Shown: positions 1 to 5,425 of the stretch, one piece after another
Numbering within the stretch: position 1 is the first letter of the stretch
How the letters are laid out: every line of letters starts with the position of its first letter
Assembly (NCBI GenBank): GCA_014378225.1
Contig: JACMOA010000218.1
Span: 1-6,225, forward strand
Source: Deinococcales bacterium
GTDB taxonomy: Bacteria; Deinococcota; Deinococci; Deinococcales; Deinococcaceae
Length of the DNA stretch: 6,225 nucleotides
Direction of reading: 5' to 3'
Position numbers and translations under genes: made by a program
Notes under the pieces: generated by a model
What the model was told of the DNA's origin: nothing
The model's database searches: none
Seen by the model: the letters and a program-made list of their open reading frames with translations, nothing else

Positions 1-725
1 CCAATCGCGGACTTCTGACGGTCCATACGCCCATAATCATCGCCAAATCCCTTGCGAACCCGCAAATAGAGTACCCCATCGCGCCCGCCCAGGCTGTGCG
101 AACCTTCTTTGAGGTGAAAGTCCACCCCCGCCGCCCGGTCTGTAAAATCCACCTTTTGACCTTTTGGCACGGTCACGTCCAGGCCGCCCACCGCGTCTAT
201 GAGGGTTTCCACGTACTCGGTACGCACCACCGCGTAGTAATCAATCCGCTTTCCCAGCAGGCTCTCGAGGTCGGTCTTGAGTCGCTCTGGGCCACCCACC
301 TTATAGGAGGCGTTGATTTTGCGCCCTAGGGTGGGTAACCAGGTGTCTCGAGGGATGCTGAGCAAGCGCACATCTGTTTTGAAAAAATCGGCCAGGATGA
401 GGGTATCGGTTTGTTTGCCGTCCACCAATGGAGTGGTTTCTCCCGCTTTACAGCGGCGGGCAGGTGCTCGAGGTGTGGCCCAGGCGCAATATTCCACATC
501 GAGTCCGGCAATCAGCACACTAAAACTGGGCGCTTCGCCCAACGGGGCCAGCAAGCGGACCCCACTCTGAGCGCTGCCCTGCCAGACCAGCAGCGCGTAG
601 CCCACCAATGCAAGGCTCGATGACAGAAGACCCGCCACCTGCACACCTCGCCACAGCGGACGGCGCGAATGGAGGGCGGGTGGAGGTGAAACCGGAATGC
701 GGGGTGGGTCTAGGCGTCGTTGCAC
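1..725 (-). CDS. LytR-CpsA-Psr (LCP) family cell-wall glycopolymer ligase, C-terminal part outside window
   Basis: I translated this reading frame by hand; it is open from a GTG at 725 to the left edge (about 241 residues seen). LCP proteins are membrane-anchored enzymes that transfer undecaprenyl-phosphate-linked polymers to peptidoglycan outside the cytoplasmic membrane. Visible: a short basic, proline-rich N-terminus, one membrane segment at about residues 27-48, then the LCP domain. Its signatures are FSVLIAGLD (conserved Asp76), DTLILA, SIPRDTW (Arg126, Asp127), KINASY (136-141), and the late Arg/Asp cluster LYLRVRKGFGDDYGRMDRQK (219-238), which in this family binds the pyrophosphate lipid. 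The C-terminus is lost only because the window ends. It lies downstream of yqeK on the same strand with a gap of about 98 bases. The GTG start is preceded by an in-frame TAA at 738-740 and has no clear Shine-Dalgarno; a TAAGAT box nine bases upstream suggests a nearly leaderless transcript. Family assignment is secure; the exact polymer is unknown. Confidence 0.9.
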   Translation of the reverse strand, partial: MQRRLDPPRIPVSPPPALHSRRPLWRGVQVAGLLSSSLALVGYALLVWQGSAQSGVRLLAPLGEAPSFSVLIAGLDVEYCAWATPRAPARRCKAGETTPLVDGKQTDTLILADFFKTDVRLLSIPRDTWLPTLGRKINASYKVGGPERLKTDLESLLGKRIDYYAVVRTEYVETLIDAVGGLDVTVPKGQKVDFTDRAAGVDFHLKEGSHSLGGRDGVLYLRVRKGFGDDYGRMDRQKSAI

Positions 726-823
726 AGCGTCTTCATCTTATAAAAAATCGGCCCCAAACATTGGGTTTGCATGACCATCTCAGTAAAGCGTTTAAGCAAC
801 CTAAATTCAGGAATACAATTTCA
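726..823 (-). other. yqeK-LCP intergenic spacer
   Basis: This spacer of 98 bases is clearly more AT-rich than the genes on either side and contains no CTCGAG. Read leftward it has a possible TTGTAT / TTAAAC pair spaced 17 bases apart and a CCCAA-atgt-TTGGG hairpin at about 751-764. No rho-independent terminator is evident, so cotranscription of yqeK and the LCP gene remains possible. Confidence 0.5.
735..740 (-). promoter_or_regulatory. candidate -10 box (TAAGAT) giving a near-leaderless LCP mRNA
   Basis: Reading leftward, TAAGAT (fits TAnnnT) ends nine bases before the GTG at 725, and no good ribosome-binding site lies between. Transcription starting 6-8 bases after the box would begin almost at the start codon. 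Leaderless genes with this layout are common in Deinococcus. I see no convincing -35 element, so this is tentative; read-through from yqeK is the alternative. Confidence 0.35.
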
Positions 824-1471
824 CTAATAAAACAGGGAACGGGCAAAGCTCGAGGAAAACTTGAGGTCCTGATGTACGGCCAGGGTGCGTGGGTGAACAC
901 AAATACCACGTCCCTGAAGATATTCCACTTTACTAAAGATAGCCTTTTCCAACGCTGCGTCCAGGTCTGTGAAGGCCAGTTCGCGGATGTCGGCGTTCAC
1001 CCCGCGTCCGGGTTCGGATACGTCGGCCACGTAGATCACTTTAGAAAGAGGATTCCCCACCCTGGGGCCGGTGGTGTGGTCCTCTACCGCCTCGAGCACT
1101 TCCCGGTCCTGATAGCCCCAACGACCCAGCAGGGCGCGGCCCGCCCGTCCATGGACCGCCAGTGCGTGACAGGCATCCTGGGAACACTCAGCAGGTGCAA
1201 GGCGCAACAATTCAGCGCCGCTCAGGTCTCGAGCCACGTCGTGCAGCAAACCGGCTGTAAACGCGCGGTCTGCATCCAGCCCGTTTGCCTCGGCAATAGC
1301 GTAAGACAGCGCAGCCACCCGCATGACATGCCCATAACGTTTGGGCTTTACCATCGCCTTGATTCGCTCGTTCCAAACCGAGAGTTCTGCCATCAGATAA
1401 GGCGGCAAATGTGCATCCAGGGCGTCCGGGCGCTCGAGCAGCATGGCCGAAAGCTGCGTCTCAGACGGCAT
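824..1471 (-). CDS. yqeK: YqeK-type HD-domain phosphohydrolase (probable symmetrical Ap4A hydrolase)
   Basis: The 215-residue protein is a metal-dependent HD phosphohydrolase. Bacterial YqeK proteins split diadenosine tetraphosphate symmetrically into two ADP in the cytoplasm and are usually encoded beside ribosome-silencing factor and LCP genes, as here. Motifs in order: RYGHVMRV (His48), AGLLHDVARD (the HD pair His77-Asp78), VHGRAG (His107), VEDHTTG (His132) and VIYVADVSEPGR (Asp150); all expected metal ligands are present. The first 40 or so residues and the last 15 lie outside the core domain. B. subtilis YqeK is about 186 residues, so this one is slightly long. The ATG at 1471 has no Shine-Dalgarno. 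A clear AAAGGAG at 1517-1523 lies too far upstream for it but is well placed for an in-frame ATT at 1505-1507, which would add 12 residues. The family is secure; the start is not. Confidence 0.88.
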   Translation of the reverse strand: MPSETQLSAMLLERPDALDAHLPPYLMAELSVWNERIKAMVKPKRYGHVMRVAALSYAIAEANGLDADRAFTAGLLHDVARDLSGAELLRLAPAECSQDACHALAVHGRAGRALLGRWGYQDREVLEAVEDHTTGPRVGNPLSKVIYVADVSEPGRGVNADIRELAFTDLDAALEKAIFSKVEYLQGRGICVHPRTLAVHQDLKFSSSFARSLFY

Positions 1472-1516
1472 CCGTGGGGTAAAACGAGGCAGGGTGAGGC
1501 TGTAAATAGTGGGTCA

Positions 1517-1523
1517 CTCCTTT
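1517..1523 (-). promoter_or_regulatory. Shine-Dalgarno sequence without a canonical in-frame start (yqeK)
   Basis: Reading leftward, AAAGGAG is a strong ribosome-binding site. It is 45 bases from the ATG at 1471, too far to serve it. Nine bases downstream is ATT (1505-1507), in frame with yqeK. The only GTG nearby (1515-1517) overlaps the site and opens an 18-codon frame that ends inside the start of yqeK. Either yqeK starts at ATT, a rare codon known from infC, or the site serves a short leader peptide, or it is chance. Confidence 0.45.
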
Positions 1524-1764
1524 GATGGGTCAAAACCAGAAGAGGAGGGCGTAGCCCGGTCAGAATAAACTGGTCTGTTCAGGACGTGAAAAGTCAAGAC
1601 GTGCTAAGCGCTCAGCTCGAGGGCGAATGAAAAACCTGGCTCGAGGGTAAAAGGTCACTATTTAAGTTTGGGCGAGGGCTATAAAGAAGACCAGAAGGGA
1701 GAAAAGGGGTTGGGAAAACTCACCGGACTTCCAGAAACTCCGTAACAACAGGGGCCGTCTCATC

Positions 1765-1801
1765 AGAGGTTACTATAGCAGACCTCTTTCTGAAAAGTCT
1801 G
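1765..1801. repeat. nested, mutually exclusive inverted repeats around a leftward -10 box
   Basis: AGAGGT at 1765-1770 and ACCTCT at 1782-1787 form a perfect six-base inverted repeat with an 11-base spacer. CAGAC at 1779-1783 and GTCTG at 1797-1801 form a second. The two share bases 1782-1783, so as RNA hairpins they could not form together. The leftward TATAGT box lies inside the first loop. It may be an operator for a dimeric regulator or simple chance in an AT-rich stretch. Confidence 0.4.
1772..1779 (-). promoter_or_regulatory. candidate extended -10 promoter reading toward yqeK
   Basis: Reading leftward the sequence is TGCTATAGT: a TG motif one base before TATAGT, which is close to the sigma-70 consensus. 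There is no good -35 at 17 bases, which extended -10 promoters can do without. It would give a leader of about 250-300 bases before yqeK, which is long, so a closer promoter may exist. Confidence 0.4.
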
Positions 1802-1856
1802 ATTTAGGGGGCCTTTATTTTGTGCATCCACCTTTTTGGATATGCTCAAACATATT

Positions 1857-1887
1857 AAGCCCACAACTCGCTTCTGCAAGGGCTTTT
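1857..1887. repeat. weak terminator-like hairpin upstream of the fabH promoter
   Basis: AAGCCC at 1857-1862 pairs with GGGCTT at 1880-1885 across a 17-base loop, followed by two more T residues and CCC. The stem is short and the T run poor, so it is at best a weak terminator. No plus-strand gene is visible upstream for it to end. Confidence 0.2.
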
Positions 1888-1924
1888 CCCTCGAACATAA
1901 GGGGCCTAATCTTTTACATCAAAA

Positions 1925-1957
1925 TTGATTGACCAGTTGGTCAAACTATGCTAGGCT
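1925..1957 (+). promoter_or_regulatory. probable fabH promoter
   Basis: TTGACC at 1929-1934 is followed after 17 bases by TAGGCT at 1952-1957, which is preceded by TGC to give an extended -10 (TGCTAGGCT). An overlapping alternative is TTGATT at 1925-1930 with TATGCT at 1947-1952, spaced 16 bases. Transcription would begin near 1964, leaving a leader of about 110 bases before fabH. The region is AT-rich, and this is the best plus-strand promoter in the divergent spacer. Confidence 0.65.
1929..1944. promoter_or_regulatory. operator-like inverted repeat TTGACC-N4-GGTCAA over the fabH promoter
   Basis: Two perfect six-base half-sites flank AGTT and cover the presumed -35 and the start of the promoter spacer. 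That position suits a repressor. The length and symmetry resemble operators of TetR-family regulators, several of which control lipid genes, but the regulator is not in the window and its identity is inference. Confidence 0.55.
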
Positions 1958-2031
1958 CTGATTCGCTCACGTTTTCCCCCTGGCCTCCAGAGCATTTTGA
2001 AATACCCAGGCTTGAGGTTTGAAATAATGGT

Positions 2032-2059
2032 TTAAACTCGAGCAGATTAAACTCGAGCA
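2032..2059. repeat. tandem TTAAACTCGAGCA duplication in the fabH leader
   Basis: The 13-mer TTAAACTCGAGCA occurs at 2032-2044 and again at 2047-2059, a 15-base period, ending just before the fabH ribosome site. Each copy contains the palindrome CTCGAG. It may be a recent local duplication or a paired binding site in the leader. Confidence 0.7.
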
Positions 2060-2074
2060 CTCGGAGGCAAGTTC

Positions 2075-3043
2075 ATGGGCATCGGCATCACCGCAGTGGG
2101 CGGATACGTTCCAGAAAGGGTCATGCCTAACGCAGAATTTGAGGCGCTGCTCGAGACTAATGACGAATGGATTGTGGCCCGCACTGGAATTCGGGAACGC
2201 CGCATCGCTGCCCCCGAAGAAACCGCCTCAAGCATGGGGGTTCAAGCCGTGCGTGACCTGCTCAAGCGCAGTCCAAAAGCACTCGAGGGCGTGGACCTGA
2301 TTGTGTGCGCCACCAGCACCGCCGACGCCACCTTTCCCAGTACCGCTGCACTCATCGGGTTACAGGTGGGTCTGCCCTCGAGCGCCGCCTTTGACATCTC
2401 TGCGGCCTGTGCAGGCTTTGGACACGCGCTGGGCGTGGCCTATGGTTTGCTCTTGAGCGGGGTTCACCAAAAGGCTCTGGTGATGGGCAGCGAAACCATG
2501 TCGCGCACCCTGGACTGGACCGACCGTTCTACCGCCATCCTGTTTGGCGACGGCGCGGGTGCAGTGGTCCTCGAGCGCGTACCAGACCCTTACGGCATTC
2601 TAGGCGTGACTCTGGGCGGAGACTCGAGCGGAGGTCACAGCCTTTATCTGATGAACGACGCGGATGTTCTTCCCGGCCTCGAGCACCCAGGTCCCAAATT
2701 GACCCAGAACGGGCGCGAGGTGTTCAAATTTGCGGTCCGAATCGTTCCCTCAGCCACGCTCGAGGTGCTGGGCAAAGCGGGACTGGGCATTGAAAACCTG
2801 GATTTCTTGATTCCACATCAAGCCAACGTTCGCATCCTCGAGTCCGCCTGTGAACGCCTAAACTTTCCCATGAGCAAGGTCGCCCTGACCCTGGACAAAT
2901 ATGGTAATACCTCGGCAGCTAGCATTCCCCTGGCGCTCAAAGATTCCCTCGAACACTTGAAAGACGGTGATGTGGTGGTTCTGGTCGGCTTTGGCGGCGG
3001 TTTAGCGTGGTCGGCGGTGGCTTTAAGATGGAAAATGTTATGA
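2075..3043 (+). CDS. fabH: beta-ketoacyl-ACP synthase III
   Basis: FabH condenses an acyl-CoA primer with malonyl-ACP to start type II fatty acid synthesis in the cytoplasm; the choice of primer sets straight or branched chains. The protein has 322 residues, against 317 in E. coli. The thiolase-fold Cys-His-Asn triad is complete: Cys112 in SAACAGF, His248 in IPHQAN and Asn278 in YGNTSAAS. Other family marks are NDEWIVARTGIRERR (29-43), LFGDGAGAVVLE (156-167), GREVFKFAVR (213-222) and the C-terminal VGFGGGLAWSA. GGAGG at 2063-2067, seven bases before the ATG, fixes the start, and the N-terminus begins as expected for the family. It is the first gene of the fab cluster and is followed by about 300 non-coding bases before fabD. 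A promoter and operator-like site lie about 120-150 bases upstream. CTCGAG occurs at least eight times inside the gene. Function is secure; primer specificity cannot be read from sequence. Confidence 0.97.
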   Translation: MGIGITAVGGYVPERVMPNAEFEALLETNDEWIVARTGIRERRIAAPEETASSMGVQAVRDLLKRSPKALEGVDLIVCATSTADATFPSTAALIGLQVGLPSSAAFDISAACAGFGHALGVAYGLLLSGVHQKALVMGSETMSRTLDWTDRSTAILFGDGAGAVVLERVPDPYGILGVTLGGDSSGGHSLYLMNDADVLPGLEHPGPKLTQNGREVFKFAVRIVPSATLEVLGKAGLGIENLDFLIPHQANVRILESACERLNFPMSKVALTLDKYGNTSAASIPLALKDSLEHLKDGDVVVLVGFGGGLAWSAVALRWKML

Positions 3044-3054
3044 GTTTGGTTCTT

Positions 3055-3189
3055 GTCTTGGACAAAGCGGCACTGTCTTGGCGAGAACGGCACCTTCCGG
3101 GTCTTGGCGAGAACGGCACCTTCCGGGCCGCGCCGCGTCTTGGCAAGAACGGCACCTTCCGGGCGTCTTGGTCTAAGCGGCACCTATCG
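3055..3189. repeat. degenerate tandem array of a 26-bp unit
   Basis: Three close copies start at 3075, 3101 and 3137, each beginning GTCTTGGCGAGAACGGCACC (the third has A for one G) and each continuing TTCCGG. Diverged units flank them: 3055-3074 and 3165-3189 share GTCTTGG and an AAGCGGCAC variant in place of GAGAACGGCAC. CACCTATCG of the last unit recurs at 3206-3214. Offsets between unit starts are 20, 26, 36 and 28 bases; a GC-rich ten-base insert separates the second and third main copies. The period is not a multiple of three, so the array is unlikely to code for protein. Confidence 0.85.
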
Positions 3190-3245
3190 AGCCAAACCGC
3201 CTGCTCACCTATCGGGCCTATCCGCCGGTTCTCATTTCTCTGTTC

Positions 3246-3293
3246 TCGGTTCTCGAGGGTCCATTAGAACGCTCTGCGTCTTTTACTGAAAAC
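3246..3293 (-). repeat. dispersed 48-bp intergenic repeat, copy A (upstream of fabD)
   Basis: The reverse complement of this stretch matches 5426-5473 at 44 of 48 positions. It starts GTTTTCAGTAAAAGACG, then has a variable five-base core, then continues with CGTTCTAATGGACCC, CTCGAG and AACCGA. The four differences all lie in the core and are all transitions. GTTCT and AGAAC within the element could form a short stem. It ends 49 bases before the fabD start. Confidence 0.9.
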
Positions 3294-3301
3294 CCATTCC
3301 C

Positions 3302-3326
3302 CACAACCCCAACGCACAACCCCAAC
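3302..3326. repeat. direct repeat CACAACCCCAAC x2 in the fabD leader
   Basis: The 12-mer CACAACCCCAAC is found at 3302-3313 and 3315-3326, separated by one G. The surrounding leader from about 3291 to the start codon is C- and A-rich and nearly free of G, so it should be unstructured as RNA. A similar leader precedes fabF. Confidence 0.75.
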
Positions 3327-3342
3327 AAACGGACGTGACCCC

Positions 3343-4257
3343 ATGATTGCAGCACTCTTTCCAGGACAAAACTCGCATGCACTGGGCATGGGCGTAGAAT
3401 TTGCAAACGCTTTCTCCGTCGCTCGAGCGACCTTCGACACCGCTGAACAGGTCGTTCCCGGCCTCACCTCCTTGATGCAGGAAGGTCCGCTCGAGACGTT
3501 GACCTTGACTGCAAATCAACAGCCTGCACTGGTGACGGCCAGCGTTGCCGCGTACCGAGTGTGGCTCGAGCACACGGGTTTAACCCCGAGTTACGCTGCT
3601 GGACACAGCCTGGGCGAGTTCTCAGCGCATGTGGCGGCGGGCAGTTTGACCCTGACGGATGCTCTAAAACTGGTTCGGGCCAGGGGAACTTACATGCAAG
3701 AAGCCGTGCCGGAAGGCGTGGGCGCGATGGCAGCGGTGATGGGCGAACCCGATACCGTGCTGCAAGCCTGCCTCGAGACCCCTGGCGTGGTGGAGGTAGC
3801 CAACTACAACGCGCCGGGTCAAACAGTCATCAGCGGTGAGCGCGGCCCGGTGGAAGCGGCGTGCGTGTTACTCAAAGCCAACGGCCTCAAGGTGATTCCG
3901 CTCAAGGTCAGCGCCCCGTTTCACTGCTCTCTGATGACCCCCGCCCGAGAAAAACTCGAGCGAGACCTCGAGCAGACTCTCTTCCATCGGCTCGAGTTTC
4001 CGGTGGTTGCCAATGTGACCGCACTCGAGGTTTCCAATCCCGGTGAAATTTTGGCGCTGCTGAGTGAACAGGTCACGGGCAGCGTTCGCTGGGTGGAATC
4101 CATCCGCAGGCTCGAGGCGTTAGGCGTGACCGAGTTTATCGAATTTGGCTCTGGAACGGTTCTAACCGGTCTGGTTAAACGGATTTTGCCGAACGCCAAA
4201 CTGTTTTACATTCGCACACCCGCTGATGTGGAAGGTTATGTTGCAGGGCGCTCGTAA
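3343..4257 (+). CDS. fabD: malonyl-CoA:ACP transacylase
   Basis: FabD moves the malonyl group from CoA to the AcpP phosphopantetheine arm and so supplies FabH and FabF. The protein has 304 residues, typical for the family. Catalytic features: GHSLG at 87-91 with nucleophile Ser89, the malonate-binding Arg114 in VRARGTYMQEAVP, His194 in SAPFHC, Gln60 in NQQPAL, and oxyanion Gln9 near the N-terminus. The usual GQGSQ loop reads GQNSH here, an unusual Asn after the Gln. The small ferredoxin-like insert (about 125-190, with VANYNAPGQTVISG) is intact. The start at MIAALFPGQ matches the family. The ribosome site is degenerate: GGACGTGACCC at 3331-3341 matches the extended anti-SD complement at 9 of 11 positions. 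fabG follows after 15 bases, so the two are surely cotranscribed. CTCGAG is frequent, mostly as Leu-Glu codons, for instance three times within 3954-3996. Confidence 0.97.
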   Translation: MIAALFPGQNSHALGMGVEFANAFSVARATFDTAEQVVPGLTSLMQEGPLETLTLTANQQPALVTASVAAYRVWLEHTGLTPSYAAGHSLGEFSAHVAAGSLTLTDALKLVRARGTYMQEAVPEGVGAMAAVMGEPDTVLQACLETPGVVEVANYNAPGQTVISGERGPVEAACVLLKANGLKVIPLKVSAPFHCSLMTPAREKLERDLEQTLFHRLEFPVVANVTALEVSNPGEILALLSEQVTGSVRWVESIRRLEALGVTEFIEFGSGTVLTGLVKRILPNAKLFYIRTPADVEGYVAGRS

Positions 4258-4272
4258 TGCGGGAGAATTAAA

Positions 4273-5007
4273 ATGGTAAACATACAAAACGCACTCGTCA
4301 CCGGCTCGAGCCGGGGGTTGGGACGGGCCATTGCCCTCGAGCTGGGACGGGCTGGATACCGGGTGGCGGTACATTACGCAGGGCGTAAAAGTGCGGCTCA
4401 GGACGTGGCCACAGAGATTCGCTCGAGCGGAGGTCAGGCCAGTGTGTTTGGCGCGGACCTGAGTGACCGGGCAGCGGCCTCGAGTCTGGTGAACCGGGTG
4501 ATTCTTGAGTTTGGTTCGCTCGAGGTGCTGGTCAACAACGCGGGCATCACCAAAGATGGCCTGCTGATTCGCATGAAAGACGAGGACTGGGACAGTGTAT
4601 TGCGTACTAACCTGGACTCGGCTTTTTATACGTGCAGGGCCGCCATCAAGAATATGATGCGGGCGCGGTACGGGCGGATTGTCAACGTCTCGAGCATTGT
4701 GGGCGTGCAGGGCAACCCTGGACAGGTTAACTATGTAGCCAGCAAAGCGGGTTTGATTGGGCTTTCCAAAGCGCTGGCCAAAGAATACGGCTCGAGGGGA
4801 ATTACGGTCAACGCCATTGCGCCGGGGTTTATTGAAAGCGATATGACCGCAGAACTTCCGGAAAAAGTCAGGGCCGCTTACCTCGAGGGGATTCCGGCGG
4901 GGCGCTTTGGCAAACCCGAAGAAGTGGCGGCCACCGTGCGCTTTTTGTGCTCGAGCGAGGCCGGATACCTCAATGGCCAGGTGATTGGGGTAGACGGAGG
5001 AATGTGA
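4273..5007 (+). CDS. fabG: 3-oxoacyl-ACP reductase
   Basis: FabG reduces 3-oxoacyl-ACP with NADPH, the first reduction of each elongation cycle. The protein has 244 residues, the usual short-chain dehydrogenase size. Domains and motifs: the Rossmann nucleotide loop TGSSRGLG (10-17), NNAG (88-91), Asn113, catalytic Ser141 in NVSSIVG, and Tyr154 and Lys158 in YVASK, followed by PGFIESDMT (184-192) and the C-terminal GQVIGVDGGM. Arg14 in the glycine loop is typical of NADPH-using members. GGGAG at 4261-4265, seven bases before the ATG, supports the start. fabG lies 15 bases after fabD and 106 bases before acpP. Other short-chain dehydrogenases share these motifs, but the location between fabD and acpP makes the FabG assignment firm. 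Confidence 0.96.
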   Translation: MVNIQNALVTGSSRGLGRAIALELGRAGYRVAVHYAGRKSAAQDVATEIRSSGGQASVFGADLSDRAAASSLVNRVILEFGSLEVLVNNAGITKDGLLIRMKDEDWDSVLRTNLDSAFYTCRAAIKNMMRARYGRIVNVSSIVGVQGNPGQVNYVASKAGLIGLSKALAKEYGSRGITVNAIAPGFIESDMTAELPEKVRAAYLEGIPAGRFGKPEEVAATVRFLCSSEAGYLNGQVIGVDGGM

Positions 5008-5031
5008 TGGGCCAGAACAGTACGACGGTGT

Positions 5032-5039
5032 GCTAGACT
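5032..5039 (+). promoter_or_regulatory. candidate extended -10 promoter for acpP
   Basis: TGCTAGACT at 5031-5039 combines a TG motif with TAGACT (fits TAnnnT) and closely matches the TGCTAGGCT seen before fabH. No good -35 lies 17 bases upstream. Transcription would begin near 5046, leaving a leader of about 68 bases, which suits the need to make more acyl carrier protein than enzyme. Confidence 0.45.
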
Positions 5040-5051
5040 CGAGCGCGACAA

Positions 5052-5078
5052 ATCCCATACACTCGATTTACACGGGAT
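5052..5078. repeat. short inverted repeat in the acpP leader
   Basis: ATCCC at 5052-5056 and GGGAT at 5074-5078 are complementary across 17 bases. It would form a weak hairpin in the leader just upstream of the ribosome site. It may be chance. Confidence 0.25.
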
Positions 5079-5113
5079 AACCCAAACCAGAGAACATTCC
5101 AGGAGGAACAAAG

Positions 5114-5353
5114 ATGTCCGTATTTGACCAGGTAAAAGAAGTAGTGCTGGACAAGCTCCCCAACGCCGACGCCGACAAGGTTCTGCTCGAGGCCGCATTC
5201 ATCGAGGACCTGGGCGCAGACAGCCTTGAGATTGTGGAACTGGTGATGGGCTTTGAGGACAAGTTTGGAATCACTATTCCTGACGAGGACGCCGAGAAGA
5301 TTCGTACTGTGGCGGACGCGGTGAATTACATCTCCAAAAAGCAAGACGCCTAA
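5114..5353 (+). CDS. acpP: acyl carrier protein
   Basis: The 79-residue acidic protein is the carrier of growing acyl chains in type II fatty acid synthesis. Ser37 in the ADSLEIVEL motif is the site that receives 4'-phosphopantetheine. The four-helix pattern is clear, with FIEDLGAD before the serine and [19 protein letters not shown] after it, as in E. coli AcpP. The ribosome site AGGAGG at 5101-5106, seven bases before the ATG, is the strongest in the window, as expected for an abundant protein. The gene is followed by a strong intrinsic terminator, and a candidate -10 box lies in the 106-base gap after fabG, so it may be expressed both with fabG and alone. Confidence 0.98.
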   Translation: MSVFDQVKEVVLDKLPNADADKVLLEAAFIEDLGADSLEIVELVMGFEDKFGITIPDEDAEKIRTVADAVNYISKKQDA

Positions 5354-5367
5354 ATCGTCGCTCGAGC

Positions 5368-5403
5368 GCGAGACGCGGGCGTTTGCTCGTGTCTCGCTTT
5401 TTT
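5368..5403 (+). terminator. intrinsic terminator after acpP
   Basis: GCGAGACGCGGGC at 5368-5380 pairs with GCTCGTGTCTCGC at 5385-5397 over 13 positions (two G-U pairs) with a GTTT loop, followed by six T residues at 5398-5403. It is a textbook rho-independent terminator and separates acpP from fabF. Confidence 0.93.
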
Positions 5404-5425
5404 GGTTATGAGTTCTCAGTCATCA

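Larger units (their letters stand above)
1524..2074. other. divergent intergenic region between yqeK and fabH
   Basis: About 550 bases without a convincing gene. No frame on either strand carries a recognisable protein, and I see no tRNA or known riboswitch fold. Its content is AT-richer than the genes, especially at 1780-1970. It holds a leftward extended -10 at 1772-1779 within nested inverted repeats (1765-1801), a terminator-like hairpin at 1857-1887, a rightward promoter and operator at 1925-1957, and duplicated TTAAACTCGAGCA just before fabH. GACCAGTT, which is half of the fabH operator plus its centre, recurs on the minus strand at 1568-1575. TGACCCA occurs twice, 16 bases apart, on the minus strand at 1510-1532. 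Either could be weak copies of the same binding site. Confidence 0.6.
3044..3342 (+). other. fabH-fabD intergenic region built of repeats
   Basis: This 299-base gap has no gene. From left to right it holds a 26-base-period tandem repeat array (3055-3189, with weaker traces to about 3214), a TTCTC-rich stretch (about 3229-3255), an inverted copy of a 48-base dispersed repeat (3246-3293), and a C/A-rich, G-poor leader with two copies of CACAACCCCAAC. I see no rho-independent terminator after fabH and no strong promoter for fabD, so read-through from fabH is plausible. Confidence 0.7.

Noticed and set aside
608..1525. Plus-strand open frame of 305 codons opposite yqeK and the LCP start
   Set aside because: It lies antisense to a protein with full HD motifs, shows no recognisable domain and has a composition typical of a shadow frame.
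1700..1780. Hammerhead-like CTGATGAG on the minus strand
   Set aside because: The required GAAA core and flanking stems are absent.
3055..3214. CRISPR array
   Set aside because: Units are directly adjacent or separated by 2-10 bases, with no spacers of uniform length and no cas genes.
3007..3289. Open frames of 78-86 codons across the fabH-fabD gap, including repeated LGENGTFR or LARTAPSG peptides
   Set aside because: They come from the tandem DNA repeat. The 26-base period shifts frame, so no frame carries the repeat peptide consistently, and they overlap the fabH end without a good ribosome site.
3246..3293. tRNA-like fragment (GGTTCTCGAGGGTCC resembling a T-arm)
   Set aside because: No other tRNA arms or acceptor stem could be found nearby, and the loop does not match the GTTCRA pattern.
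4162..5058. Minus-strand open frame of 298 codons opposite fabG
   Set aside because: It is antisense to a complete fabG with all catalytic residues; its translation has no family features.
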